Shown here piece after piece: positions 1 to 11,924 of a DNA stretch of 64,000 bases. The stretch comes from Carnegiea gigantea. Its lineage: Eukaryota > Streptophyta > Magnoliopsida > Caryophyllales > Cactaceae. Each line of letters begins with the position of its first letter. The first letter of the stretch is position 1. The position numbers were made by a program, and so were the translations under genes. The stretch lies in contig JAKOGI010001342.1 in NCBI GenBank assembly GCA_029747015.1, positions 131,501 through 195,500 of the forward strand, read 5' to 3'. The notes below the pieces were generated by a model. It had not been told where the DNA came from and made no database searches. It saw only the letters and a list, made by a program, of their open reading frames with translations.

Positions 1-730
1 GTGTTTGCATAAATGCAAGATCAAAACAACAAAAGATAATCAAAATTACAAAACATAAATCCCAAAATGAGAAAAGAGAAGAGAAGAGAAGAAAAGAGAA
101 GAGAAATGTTCAGCCAAGATCGCACTTCAACCGTCGTTGCAAACTCGGGATGGAATCTTTGCAAATCTTCACTTCAATTCTCTCACTCTTCCGCTAGTCT
201 AATATAAAACCTAATCTATATGATTGAATATGGTAGAGTGGAATGGAATAGATGGGGATAAAATAAGGCTGAAAACAGTCCTTTTTATCGCAAAAATGCT
301 ACAACCACGTGTAAAAACCGCTTAGAAGTCAAACAACCTCGAGAAAACATGACCATCGAGGGGGAAAGAGGCCACCATGGACCATGGGCACCACCATGGA
401 TAAACCGTGGTGGCCACTGGTCACCCTGGTTCTCCTCTTTTGTTAAGTTGCTTCTCCTAGAACCTTCCAGGCTGTGGTATGGACCACGATTGGTCTGTGT
501 TGGGTGTTTTTGGGTTTCTTTTGCTATCTCCTCTGATCTTTAAGGCCTCAAAATCTTCATTCTACTCACATTACTTGGTTTACAAAGTTAAAATCTGTAA
601 AAACTCTCAGAACAAGCGAAACTAAGCGTAATAATAGAAATAGGGGCATAAATCGTAGAATTAAGCATATTAATCCCCTAAAATGACTCTCAAACACTTA
701 TAAAATCCTATGCCAATATGGCATTCATCA
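1..730 (-). repeat. LARD-A copy 1, 3' LTR (partial)
   Basis: This is the U3-proximal half of the LTR, truncated by the window edge. It matches 4287-4986 and the corresponding parts of the copies ending at 25302 and 29694. Read on the minus strand it begins TGATGAATGCCATATTGGC. A CTTTTTATCG stretch near 280-290 (AT-rich TATA-like on the minus strand) is conserved in all copies and may be the LTR promoter. Confidence 0.78.
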
Positions 731-2559
731 CTCCCCTGTGCTTAAACATTTGCTTGTCCCCTAGCAAATACTAGATAAACCAAAGGGGAGATGCATCTAG
801 GACTCAAATAAATAACAACCTCCTTAAAGTAGGCAACTCATAGCATATCACAAGCGAGAATAACAATCAATGGCAATCCCAAATAGCACGCAAGACATTT
901 TAAAATTAGGAGGAGGATAAGGTTTTTGAAAAAGTATGAGACCATAAGCTTGATATCAAACTTGATCACCCCCAAAGAACCACAAAGCACATCATGCAAG
1001 CACATGAATTAAATAGAGCCAAATGGATTGGTAGAACCTCATTTCTAGAAAGTAAGGATCAATCCTTCTCATGTATTTGAATTACAACATATGTTCACTC
1101 AAGACTTATTCTAAAGATGCAATCTACCATAGTAGAGACTCTCAAATTCTCCACCACTAAAAATGCAATGTGAACATGACTATCAAGAGGACTTTACATG
1201 GGTTGTAATGTGGGCCAACAGGGTGAAGGGAAAGGACTAGACTAATGTATTTGGGTAATATGGAGCTATTTAACCAAGTGACTACAGAGCAAACCAATCA
1301 AACCACCAAGCAACTATGACGCTTATAAACTCTCTAAACCCCAACAATTCAATAAACATACCCCAACGAATCAAGTAGAAAATGAGTTGACCAAGAAGGA
1401 ACACAAGTTATTTACATTTCCAATGCCAATCACTTAGTATTTTCTTTTTTTTAGTTTTTGGTTTTTTTCTTGTGTTTTCTCTTTTTTCCTCCCATGGTTT
1501 TTTTTTTTCTTTTTTCAATTCTTCTTTGGGAAATAAAATGAAATTTTGAATTATCGAAAGGCATAGGATCACTAGCTATCAACTCACAACTGAATATATA
1601 TATACGCAACCCAAACAAGAGGGAACTAAAGCAAATGCTCTATAACATCAATCCCTCAATAAACTAACATAACAATGTCACCTTGAACTCAATTATCTCT
1701 AGAACCACCCAATACATAGATACGATGATGCTCCATAGACTTGGCTTAAAGGTTAGGAACATGTGTTTGGCCAAGCGTTAAGATGAATTGTTCACAACAA
1801 AGATAAATATAAGCTCAAAGGGGTTAGAAAAGGGGAAAAAGATATAACACAAGGGATAGGCCATTTGGCTATGTGGCTAAAAGTTCCAAAGAAAGAATGC
1901 CTCCATCATACCATCAACTATGCACATGCTAACGAGGTTTTGAACAAGAATCTAGGCAAGTTCTAGAGATGCAACATACAAGAGTCACACACATGAAAGA
2001 ACATGAGACTAAATATTATGATTAGACCAAAGTCCCAATTAACTCATATAATGACTCTCATGTGCCAACATTAATGCTAAAGACTTTAAGGGATAACAGA
2101 GTTCTCAATTAAGATAAGGGTCAAAATTAGAAATATTTATAAAATCTTCACAAATTTTAGCACCAGAAGGGATTACACACTGAAAGATACTCAAACTCAT
2201 GAAACTATTGTGCCTAGCAAAAACATCATTGGAGGCACGTCAAACCAATCCACACCATCGTTACTTAAAATCTTATATGCAAATCTAAAAGGTAGCTAAA
2301 TGCAACATGCTAATGCAAACAAAAAGAAACCTAAACCTATATGCTCTAACTAGTATGCAAACTAAAAACCAAAATAAAAAAACATGAAACTACCATTCCC
2401 CATGCTTGGATAAAGCATTATTATTCAAAGGAAAGAAGCAAGAGTAAGAGAAGAGAAACCAAAATATAATGATCTCACAAGGTTAGATACTGGTTACACC
2501 TAAGCTAAGGCCTCCTTGCAAACGGCGTAAATGGAGCATTAGCCACTCTATCACAAGTC

Positions 2560-3500
2560 CATGACAATCAAATTAGATGTCGTCAAAGCGTGCAGGAGCT
2601 TATCAAACTCTAGGAACCACAATTTAGAAAACACAAGGTAAGAGGCAGGAACCAAAATCACGCCAATGACAATGAGCATCCTCTTAACCTTATCAAAGGC
2701 ATTAGAAAAATCACAGGAAGGATTAAAGAATGTAGTTCACATGACTTTCCTAGGTGGGTCCTCTAGGCATACACAATAAGGGTCGATGAAGGGATCATAC
2801 CCTCTAAAGTAACCCAGGGATAGATAATCATTAACATTTTAACTAAGCATACTAAACATGTTGTCCTCACAGCCTGAATCCATGGTAGCATTACAAATCA
2901 TAGGATTATCAACAAGTGCATCAATATAATACTCGAGAGAAGGAGAGGGTTGTGAACAAAGAGGGGAAACATGGAAATGATCAGGAGAATTGGTGAGAAC
3001 ACTATCATCAAAACCAAGGCTATGAAATCTCTCTTGCACAAACACATCATGTGACCCTCCAAAGGAGTCTTAACTAGATCATACACCTCATCTAAATATC
3101 TTCTAACTCAAAACATGCATTAACAACACTAAACCTAGAAACAATGCCAAAAGGCAGGACAACATCACTATTATCCACGGGTGATGCAAAGTCAGGTTGA
3201 GTATAGCATGCGTAATAAGGACATGAATTAGTTCCATGGTCAGAAGAATTACACAAGTCACACCAAAAAGGAGCATAATAAGATCTAGCATAGAATGCAC
3301 AAGGATCGAGGAATAAATATACAAGAATAAGACCAGGCTTCTCAAACTCAAATGAATCCCAAGCAATCCACTCAAGCAAATATCATGCCTCATCAATGCT
3401 TTTAGCAAGAAAACCCCAATACTCTAAAAAAGCTTGGGTTTTACTATTCACACCCTTATCAATAATGTATAAAATTTCTCATATATCCACAAAATAATCA
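2560..3500 (-). pseudogene. LARD-A zinc-knuckle protein, decayed copy
   Basis: I recognise no named family. The relic is read in several frames because of frameshifts and stops. Key parts are a classic CX2CX4HX4C zinc knuckle (CDLC then H and C, about 3222-3266), a serine- and aspartate-rich middle, and a hydrophobic stretch near the C-terminus (about 2625-2690, residues ILVPASYLVF) flanked by lysines. The copy at 27162-28200 has the same order and much less damage. The knuckle suggests nucleic-acid binding, as in gag nucleocapsid. The hydrophobic segment could be a membrane anchor, which is inference. There is no typical gag capsid region that I can identify. Confidence 0.6.
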
Positions 3501-3674
3501 CACTGAGCAAGAAACACATTTAATCGCTTGAAATACCTCAAAACTCGAATTGGGAAAAATGGAAAATTGCCATTGTCTTGTCCTCAAATTTTTTTATCTA
3601 TTTTTTTAACACTTTTTTCAAACAAAAACAATATGCCCAGTCAAACCTATCGAAAAACACCCTATATTCAACAC

Positions 3675-3696
3675 AACTCCTCGATAAGGGCGCTAA
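3675..3696 (-). promoter_or_regulatory. Primer-binding site of LARD-A copy 1 (tRNA-Asp type, decayed)
   Basis: On the minus strand the sequence just after the 5' LTR reads TAGCGCCCTTATCGAGGAG. This resembles the TGGCGCCGTTGCCGGGGA sequence used by Athila-type plant elements (complement of a tRNA-Asp 3' end). The copy-2 equivalent is at 28346-28364. Confidence 0.6.
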
Positions 3697-3701
3697 AAAC
3701 T

Positions 3702-4986
3702 TGATAGTGCTGTAAGCACACGGTAGTATTGTAGTAAATCAAGGTCGTCTCCCACAAGGGCTAGATTGATCTACTAGACTTTATCCCCTTAAGATAGACT
3801 AAGTGGATTAATACTTGACATTGAAATTAAACTAACCAACTATGTAATCTAACTAATAAATAGTCATGGAATTAAGCAAACAAGCAATCACCCAATTTAT
3901 GCATCAATCAAGCACTTCTTCCTTAATTGATTATTTTAAAACTGACAATCAAAGTATCATAACCCCTTTTCAAGGTGAAGTGAAATACCTAAATCTAACC
4001 AATGACCATTGCTCAAGGGCTCTCAATTTTTTTAAGGTTCATTAAGCATGAAGTTATCAAATTTGTGCTTTCTCAATTAGCGTGACTTTCTCAAAACTCC
4101 ACATAATCAAGTCAAATCCTAGGGTTCTAGTATCGAATTTCACCATTCAATTCTTCACTCAATTCCCAAAACATACAAGAAAGTAATCAAGTTTCTCATA
4201 AGACAATAAACACTAAGATTTGATAAAACAATCCAATAATTCCAAAATACTCAAAGAGATTAACGCAAGATTAGGAAAATTAACAAGTGTATTTGTATAA
4301 ATCCAAGATTAAAACAATAGAAGATAATCAAAATTACAAAACATAAATCTAAAATGAGAAAAGAGAAGAGAAATGCTTAGTCAAGATTGTGCTTCAACTA
4401 TTGTTGCAAATTCGAGATGGAATACTTGCAAATCTTCACTTCAATTCTCTCACTTTTTCTCTAATCTAATCTAAAACCTAATCTATATGATGGATTATGT
4501 AGAGTGGAATGGAATAGATGGGGATGATATAAGGCTGAAAATAACCCTTTTTATCATGAAAATGCTACATCCAAGCGTAAAAACCTCTTGGAAGTCAAAC
4601 AACTACAAGAAAACATGATGACCCCAGGGGAAGGGGGCCACTGCAAACCATGGACACCACTACAGACAGACCGTGGTGGCCATTGGTGACGCTGTTCTCT
4701 CTTTTGTTCAGCTGCTTCTCCTAGAACCTTCTAGGACGTGGTGTGGACCATGGTTGGTCCATGTTGGGTGTCTTTAGACCTCTTTTGTTATCTCCTTTGA
4801 TCCTTAAGGTCTAAAAATTTTCATTCTACTAATATAACTTGGTTTACAAAGTCAAAATTTGCAAAAACTCTCAAAATAAGTGAGTAACAATAGAAATGGG
4901 GGCATAAATCGTATAATTAAACATATTAATCCCCTAAAATAACTTCTAAAAACTTATAAAATCCTATGCGAATATAGCATTCATTA
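3702..4986 (-). repeat. LARD-A copy 1, 5' LTR
   Basis: A complete LTR of about 1.29 kb. On the plus strand it starts TGATAGTGCTGTAAGCACACGG and ends near CATTCATTA. It aligns along its length with the LTR at 28372-29694 and, once the solo LTR is removed, with 21646-25302. Its U5 end contains the CCGTGTGCTTAC motif shared with the Athila-like LTRs of this window. Confidence 0.8.
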
Positions 4987-5175
4987 ATGAGCATTTAGTT
5001 CCTACACAGACTCTCAGAACAAGTATTCCCCACAGTTGTGAAATTATAATCTAATTAAAAATTTGAAACATGAATGTTTATGGTCATATTTAATAGAATA
5101 GAACTAAATGATGGATAGCCAGTTGAAGCCTCAAAAACTACCACTATGAGTTTGTTTCACTAAAAATTTATAATG
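4987..5175. other. Unique spacer between LARD-A copy 1 and LARD-B
   Basis: No repeat elsewhere in the window and no coding signal were seen. It ends with TAATG (5171-5175), the target site of LARD-B, and resumes at 8213 on the other side of that element. Confidence 0.5.
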
Positions 5176-6460
5176 TGTTGTGTTGTTTCGCAAGCGTACG
5201 GTTTATCGTTGTAACCCTTACGGGTTTCGTCCTCAAGGATGATTTGTGAAATTAAATTACAAATTTCTAATCTAAACTATGGATTAAACTGATAAAAACA
5301 GTAAACTAAACAACAAAATTAGTATAGTCTTAACTCAGTCAAAGCAATAGGAAATCGTGGAATTGAAAGAAAAAGCCAAACTAACGTGTTAGAGCAAGGG
5401 CAAGAAACTACCAGTTTTTCTATTAACAAACCTGCAATTCAGGACCAAACTGAAGGAGACTTTGAAGGAATTAACTTAGAAATATATTCAATAATTGACC
5501 CGAAGGTTTATAAATTCACTTCCAAACCTAGATTTTCACTCAACTAAAATCAATCTCAATACAATTACCAGAACTCTCAAATTCTAACAATTAAATATGG
5601 GGAACCTAAGCTATGAAACTTTAAAAAAAAAAAAACTACACCACTACCATCTGTTCTCTCCTCTAAGGCTCCTTTATAATCTCTTCACAGGCTTCAACCC
5701 CTTTTTTTAAAGACCCCAAAACATAGTTGTTCCCCTTAATTAATGGCATTAAACTTCAGTTAATCTTCAACCTATAACCGTAAACTAATGATTGATGCCA
5801 AGTAACAGATGGTGATTGATGAGGATAATTAATGGGTGAAGAGAATTGAATAATGAGTAGATCAGCAAGGGGTATCAAAGAGGCAAGAAGGAGCTCAATT
5901 TGTTTTTTTGGTCTGGGTGTGTGGTTCTAGACAGGCAAGGAAGAAGAAAGAGAATTAGAAGGGGGGAAGTCGAGCTCACGTGGTAAGCACGTGGTAATTA
6001 AGTGAGAGCAAGCTATGGACTGGGTCAATTAGGCCCGTGAAGAGAGAAGGGGAAGGAGGAAGCCTTTGAGCTGAGGTCTATGAGGGGACAAGGCCCAGGG
6101 AAAAAAATCAAGCAAAGAGAGCTGGGAAAGAGGAGAGAGGTGCATCAAGGCCATTGGGTCACTAACTGGGAGGTATATGGCTCCAGGCCCACCAAAGAAA
6201 TAAAAAGAGCAAATGAGGAGAAAGGGAAGAGAGGGCACAGACTAGGCTCGCGTGAATAGGCTGCACCATAACTTAAAGCTCCTTGTCTTTTTTTTACTTC
6301 AACTTAGTCCAACACTTGGCCTAAATTGAGCCAATTATTTATTCACTTCTTCTATTCCTACAAAAAAATAAAAATATATTAAAATTCTAATTTAATAATT
6401 TATTTTGAGCAATTATTAGATAATAAAAAGGTATAAGTTATCATAATTTCTAGCTAAACA
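5176..6460 (-). repeat. LARD-B 3' LTR (complete)
   Basis: About 1.29 kb, bounded by TG...CA. The U5 end on the minus strand carries a block ending CCGTACGCTTGCGAAAC, similar in order and sequence to the U5 ends of LARD-A and the Athila-like element. Positions 6071-6460 are duplicated at 7827-8212. Confidence 0.82.
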
Positions 6461-7826
6461 AATACCCTCACACCTAAGTTTTGCTCGTCCTCGAGTAAAA
6501 TAAAGCTAAACATCCTAGGAAAAAAAAATCCCAACTCACTTTCATTTGAATCACGGTTGTACTTAGTATGTGCGCCCCTTAAACCCCTAGGTCACTGTAG
6601 TAGATGAGGAAGGTCTTCTAAGGGTTTGTAGAAGATTTATCCACAAAATCTATAAAAAAAACAAAAAACCAAATTTTTTTTTTGAATTTTTACAAAAAGT
6701 TATATATACAATACAAGGGAAAACATATATACACATTCCAATGAACCACATCACTCAAGTATCATAAACATTAGATCATATATAAACACACTGTACACAT
6801 CAAGAAATCCTTAATCTCCACTGGTGACATCTGTACACAGTTTTGCACCCCACTTAAAAATAATGCACAAGCGTGACTTGTAGAACCTCACTTTAGGGAA
6901 TTGTGGAAGACTCCTGCTCATCTATTTAAGATATAATAGGGTTCACTTAATTCTCTTCCGATCACACGAACTACCATAGGCTTGCTAAGATTCTCGATTC
7001 TCCACCTCTAAGATGGAATATGCAAAAAATAATCAAGAGAACTTTTTAGGGTTTTAATGGGGCTGAAGGTTAAGGGTAAGAGAGGGACAAATTATTTGGA
7101 AAAAGGAGAACTAAAAGCCATAGCTAATGAGCAACCAATACTTACACCAATTATAATGAGCACTCTCTCTCGAAACACAAAATAAGAATACACCCCAATT
7201 AAATTGACCATTGGAAATGAGTATACACAATGTTGCATCCATGCCAAACACTCTTATTCACAAATCTTTTTGAATTTCTTGAGATTTTTTCAACTTTTTC
7301 ATTTTTTCGTTTTTCCTTGGAAACTTTTTCCATTTTTTTCACTTTTCTTGCTTTTTTACTTTTTTCTTTTGTTTTTTTCAAGAGGAAAATGAAAGAATGG
7401 CATGTGCAAGAGTAATACAACCCAATTTCTAAATGATCACCATGATACATCCCTCATATACTAAAATCAACCATCAAATTCATAAAATACCTAAAAGTTA
7501 TCCACCAAATAATGAAGTGTTGCCCTACTAGTCTTGGATTAGATATAGAAAATGTGTTTAGGCCAAGGGCTAAAATGAAAGGTTCACAACAAAAACGGTC
7601 AAGGCTTAAAAGGGGTTAACAAAGGGTAAAAACATTCAAATCATGAGTGACAATTTGGCTATGTAGTTTACAAAATAAAGATTACTTCTATCATACTATT
7701 ATAATACACATCCCAAATGTGATTTCAAAAAGAATCAAAGCAAGTTTTAGAGATGTAACCATGGAAGAGACACACATGAAAGAAAAACATGAGACTAAAA
7801 ATGATGAATCAGTCTATAAAGTGTTT
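6461..7826 (-). mobile_element. LARD-B internal remnant
   Basis: About 1.4 kb of non-coding sequence. It begins with a PPT and a stretch with GTCCTCGAGTAAAATAAAGC. It shares blocks with the matching region of LARD-A, including the 'gaacctcactttaggga' block at 6885-6902 and the pyrimidine run at 7262-7385. Short ORFs inside the pyrimidine run are low complexity and are not treated as genes. Confidence 0.7.
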
Positions 7827-8212
7827 TGGCCGACATCTAAGAGGGGATGAGGCCTAGGGGAAAAAATTAGGCAAAGAGAGCTAGGAAAGAGGAGAAAGGT
7901 GCATTAGGGCCATTGGGCCGCTGGCTGGGAGGTATACGGATCCAGGCCCACCAAAGAAATAAAGGGAGCAAATGAGTAGAAGAGAGGGCACGGATTGGGC
8001 TCACGTGAATGGGTTGCACCATAGCCTAAAGCTCCTTGTCTTTTTTTTTTTTTTTTTACTTCAACTTGATCCAACACTTGGTAGATTGAGCCAATTATTT
8101 ATTCACTTCTTCTATTCCTACAAAAAAAATTTAAAATCCTAATTTAATAATTTATTTTGAGCAATTATTGGATCATAAAAGGGTATAAATTAACATAATT
8201 TCTGGTTAAACA
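7827..8212 (-). repeat. LARD-B 5' LTR, U3 fragment only
   Basis: This piece matches 6071-6460 closely, including the poly-T/ACTTCAACTT run and the TTCACTTCTTCTATTCCTAC block. It ends at the element edge followed by TSD TAATG. The LTR part that should lie left of 7827 is missing. Confidence 0.82.
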
Positions 8213-8638
8213 TAATGCTACCTCTAAGCTAGGTGATGGTGGATTCAAAGGTATTCACCTAAAAATATAAAAACATAAAATTTTTGAAGTGAGTTAAAAC
8301 ATAGTATGTCTACCCCTATGTTGTAAAGACCGATAACATTTATTAGTGGGTGCTGAAATTTCAATTCATCTTGGGTAGAAATGAAGGGAAGAGAAAACTG
8401 TACTTAAAATTATTAATGGTTATTATATAAAAGTGGAAGCTAACTCAATAAGCTCATATCTAAACAATGGATAATTAAGTAAGGTGCATTTTTCCAATAC
8501 TGAACCAGAAACCTGAGTTGAAATCACGTGGGTGGAATTGAAGGGCTTAAGCCCCAATAATTGATATGTGGTAGTAAATATACCTCAACTTGAATATGTG
8601 CTACCACTTTTGAGTAACAACTTCATGGTTTATATGAA
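8213..8638. other. Unique spacer, no gene seen
   Basis: This is the continuation of the spacer at 4987-5175 after removal of LARD-B. I found no repeat within the window, no credible ORF and no RNA-gene signature. It ends at the start of a LARD-A LTR in plus orientation. Confidence 0.45.
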
Positions 8639-9236
8639 TGATGAATGTGATACATGTGTAGATTGTTTGAGTGTTTGGGAGCCATTTTAGAGGATTAGTA
8701 TGCTTGATTGTGCCATTTATACCTCTATTTCTACTATTACACTGGGAGTCTGCTTGGTTTGAGAGTATTTGCAGATTTGGACATTTTGTCAAAGTTATAT
8801 GAGCAGAAGAATGATTTTGAGGCCTTGTAGATCAAATAAGGAAGCAAAAGTCCTAAAGACGCCAATGTGAATAGACCATGGTCAGTACCATGGTCCAGGA
8901 GTTTCGAGGATGAGGAATCAAGAAGAACGAAAGAAGACAGCACAAGTAGGGGCCACCATGGCCAAGCCACAATGGTGACCACGGATCATGGTGACCCCTC
9001 TCTCCATGGCCTTTTGTTTTCTGTACAACAGTACATTTTCCAAGCGGCTTTGATGTTTGGCAGGCTTAATTTCCATGATAAAGCCTACTTTTAGCCTTAT
9101 TCATGATCCTTCTACCATCATCCTTCATCATCATTATCCATTTCATTCTCCATTTTGAGAGCTCAAAGGAAGAAAAAGTGTAGACCAACCTAATTTCAAA
9201 GGATTCGGGGCATTGATTGAAAGATTATCAACCAAG
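8639..9236 (+). mobile_element. LARD-A copy 3, start of 5' LTR, split by Tat1
   Basis: It starts TGATGAATGTGATACATG, the LARD-A LTR start, now on the plus strand. It continues with blocks also seen in the reverse complement of 24660-25302, such as 'ctatttctactattaca', 'gagtatttgcagattt', 'gattttgaggcc', and the repeated ATGG/CCATGG-rich section with 'accacggatcatgg'. It stops at CCAAG (9232-9236), the Tat1 target site. Sequence at 47673-47937 may be its continuation, although similarity there is weak. The downstream body of this copy is not visible, as Tat2 begins at 47938. Confidence 0.65.
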
Positions 9237-11794
9237 TGTGAGGACCACATCCTAGGGTTCACTCATAAGTGTAGTTCTCCCACGGATGGTTGGACTTACT
9301 TGTTAGGTATTCGAATTCAAAACTTATTTTTAATATTTTTTTTAAAGTCATCAAAATTTGCAGAATAAGTGGATTGGACGAGAAAACTGGACCAAAGTTC
9401 AGATCTAGGAACTGAGTTCTTCGGCCAAAATAGGGTCTCCTAGTTTGGTTCCAGATAGTGTTAATTTCTTGATCTAGGGAACTAGACAATAACCCTAATC
9501 CAACAACCCTGTAGGTTCCTGGGCTAAAATTTGGCCAAGTTCATTGTCCAGATAGTGGCACTGTCATAAAACTCGAACTTCTTCTGCTTCAATTCGAAAA
9601 CAAAATAAAAATAAAATAAAATAATAAAGTTAGCTAGTAGAGGCCGCCAGTGAGTTTTAAAAACCCTTACAAACCAAATTCATTTTTCGAAATGAGCGAT
9701 AACCGAAGGGACACCATAGGGACAATAGATTCATATGAATCATAAACCGAAGGGACACCGAAAGGGGCAGTAAGCTCACTTTAAAAAGGTTTTCAGATGT
9801 TCCTCGAGAAATCCTTTGTGTGGGGACCATCTGACTCCATTGGTGTAAACCAAGGATCCAGATTCGGGGGAGAATGTACAGTCCTGATGGAATGCATCAC
9901 AACATCACCTATCGTCACCGACGGTCTCTAATAACCAATACAGAAAACTAAAATCTAACTACACTTAAAATAACAAACATGCATCGCATTAGAATCACTA
10001 ATTCAAATAAGAGAAATCAAAACACAATACTAGTTGATAGGAATTAAAAGAAACAATTACTATAGCGGGCGAGGATGAAACTAACAAAAGATTGCATCTT
10101 GTCAAACTTGAAATTAAATAAACTAAAGAGAAGTAAAGTAGAGAGAAAGAGTGAGGGACTATTCAATTTTTTCCTCAGGATAACCCATCTAGTTAACCTG
10201 GGAACCTAGCAAAAGAACAAGCTTCTAGGGATTAACAAATCTCCTACTCTCGATGCCTCTCGAGTGTTGGAGTATTTTCACTCAAATTCTCTCTTAAATT
10301 TTTAAACCTTCACTAGTGTTTCTCCCTAATTTTTCTGATCTTTCACTTGAAGTTTTCAAGGTGATTAACCCTAAGACGGTCTCCTTTTATAATTCTTAAA
10401 TTAGGCTAAAATAGCTAAGGCAATGATTCATGCTTCAACTCCTAGTAGACTTAATCCGAATAAGTGGCATATTCAGATCAAACTCTGCAAAGGGGAGTTT
10501 GACTCAGTTAAAGGGAGGCAGGACCCAAGAGCTTCCTGGATAGGGAACCCGGTTGATAGAGCAAAAAAAATTGGGTATCTGATTTTGGACCCAAAACTGG
10601 CTTGGACACGGTAGGTACAGACTTAGATACGGTTAGACCTGTTTCAGGACTAATTCCAAAATTGTCCTGAAATTTTGGAACCAGAACCAGACCTAATACT
10701 TGATACATGGTCAAAATTAAAAGAATTTTGATGAAAAAATATAAAAAGTAAACTCTTATTCCCCAAGTGATGTAACCTTTGTACTTAGGCCCAGCCCCTA
10801 GCTACCCCAATTTAACCCTTTATCTTTTTTGCTTTCAATTTATCCCTTAGTTACTTTTTATGTATCTTGACATCTATAAATTTCTTCCTTCAAGCTTTAG
10901 ATCTTTTTTTTGAGCCTTGTTGTAGCCCCCCAACCATCTGAATGTATGAATGTGTGTGTAAGGGGACTTTATCCCACATCGTCAGTTTTAAAGAAAGATA
11001 TGAGATTTATAAGTTCCATTTTCATAAAGCATATCAACAAGGCTTTCCACTTTTAGGTTTGGTGGTTTCATTTGTGGGCCCAATGATTAGACTTCTCACG
11101 TTAGGGGGATATGTTGTGTGATTTTGGGTCGGTTTGTTACACTTGTTGCTTATTAAATATTTGTTTTTATATTATTTTGACAAATTTTCTCTCTTTCTCT
11201 CTCTATATTTCAAGTGAATTAAAACAATTGTTAGGTTTCTCATTTGTTTTATAGTCTTGATTTGTGCGTTTGTGACTTACATTGTTTCTAATTCTTTAAG
11301 TTCTGAGTTTATTTTAGAGTACATATATCTTTTTTATTACGTATTGCATATTTGATTTAGCATTTTATTTGGTTTTTAGGAATTGGGTTTCAGATATGGG
11401 TTCTTGGCTTCCTTCAGCGCCTCCCTTTCTTTATTTTATTAGGGAAAAATGAAAAAAAGCAAATTGATTTAGGAACCGGGTATTAGAAATCGGATCTGAT
11501 CCCGACTGGATCCACTTCCAGTACCTGAAAATCTAGCTGAGTACCCGGTTTCGCTCACCCCTTACCTGTTGTGTTCGTGGTAGGGAACCTGATCGGGTTC
11601 TCAGGCGGGTCAAGCCCATTAGGCCCGTGCTCCCTTTCTCTTCTTTCTCTTTTCTCTGTTTTCCCCCTTTTTTCTTTGTTTTGAACTTTGAACCTTTGGG
11701 TTATTTTTGCTGGGCCCCGAGTGCGTAGGTTGGGGCGTAATTTTCATCATCAGATACTTTATAAAATCGGATACATCATTTTTAAATGGCTACA
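9237..11794 (-). repeat. Tat1 3' LTR, interrupted by a hAT-like element
   Basis: On the minus strand it starts TGTAGCCATTTAAAAATGATG directly after a purine-rich PPT and ends CCTCACA at 9237. The U5 half (9237-10250) is the reverse complement of 41417-42405 and resembles 60535-61115. The U3 half (10260-10555 plus 11564-11794) matches 47166-47672. A TATA box (CTTTTATA at 10384-10391, TATAAAAG in element sense) is present. Net LTR length without the insert is about 1.54 kb. Confidence 0.83.
10556..11563. mobile_element. hAT-like non-autonomous DNA transposon in the Tat1 3' LTR
   Basis: Comparison with the uninterrupted LTR at about 47440 shows that 10556-11563 is extra. Flanking octamers CCCGGTTG (10548-10555) and ACCTGTTG (11564-11571) agree at 6 of 8 positions, as for an old 8-bp hAT duplication. 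The right end on the minus strand reads AAGGGGTGAGCGAAACCGGG. The left end has the weaker match ATAGAGCAAAAAAAATTGGG. No transposase is readable. Confidence 0.6.
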
Positions 11795-11815
11795 GTTAGC
11801 CTCCACTTTGACTAA
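11795..11815 (-). promoter_or_regulatory. Tat1 polypurine tract
   Basis: In element sense the sequence TCAAAGTGGAGGCTAAC stands immediately before the TGTAGCC start of the 3' LTR. Its place and purine richness fit the plus-strand primer of reverse transcription. Confidence 0.65.
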
Positions 11816-11924
11816 GTCTAAGTAAGGAAAAGGTCAAAGTAGATGGCATCTATGCTTACCTGTTTTGGCTATTTTATGAATTCGAGACCTTTTGCTGGTG
11901 TAGCGGACCTTTTACCGATCTAGC

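Larger units (their letters stand above)
731..3701 (-). mobile_element. LARD-A copy 1 internal region
   Basis: About 3 kb between the two LTRs. The part nearest the 3' LTR (about 740-2500) holds no readable protein. It does carry a long pyrimidine tract on the plus strand (about 1440-1520), a purine tract in element sense, and blocks shared with LARD-A copy 2 and with LARD-B. The other third holds the zinc-knuckle ORF relic, then a short leader and the PBS. Confidence 0.72.
1..4986 (-). mobile_element. LARD-A copy 1, non-autonomous LTR retrotransposon, left end cut by window
   Basis: On the plus strand the order is 3' LTR remainder (1-730), internal region (731-3701) and 5' LTR (3702-4986), so the element reads on the minus strand. 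Positions 1-730 repeat 4287-4986 closely, which shows a pair of LTRs. Next to the 3' LTR is a short PPT (731-740, CACAGGGGAG on the minus strand). Next to the 5' LTR is a decayed PBS of the tRNA-Asp type (about 3675-3696). No protease, RT, RNase H or integrase motif is readable, so it must have moved with enzymes from another element. Its own protein is a zinc-knuckle ORF described separately. The second TSD copy lies outside the window. Confidence 0.8.
5176..8212 (-). mobile_element. LARD-B, non-autonomous LTR retrotransposon with truncated 5' LTR
   Basis: The left LTR (5176-6460) starts TGTTGTGTTG and ends TAAACA. The last ~390 bp of that LTR are repeated at 7827-8212, which also ends TTAAACA. 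The element is flanked by a perfect 5-bp TSD, TAATG at 5171-5175 and 8213-8217. Element sense is minus, because the PPT-like GTGTGAGGG (minus strand, 6462-6480) abuts the start of the left LTR. The right-hand 5' LTR lacks its R/U5 part, and the PBS and gag-side internal region are missing too, so an internal deletion removed them. No protein domain is readable. Confidence 0.85.

Noticed and set aside
349..543. 64-residue ORF near the left end
   Set aside because: It lies in the LARD-A LTR at the equivalent of 4612-4800, where the other copy has no open frame.
7199..7450. Overlapping ORFs on both strands in a T-rich segment
   Set aside because: Low-complexity Lys- or Phe-rich products of the conserved pyrimidine run in LARD-B.
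8867..9094. ORF rich in His/Trp/Gly with CCATGG repeats
   Set aside because: It is part of a LARD-A LTR. The same CCATGG/ACCACGG-rich region occurs in all LARD-A LTRs and is out of frame between copies.
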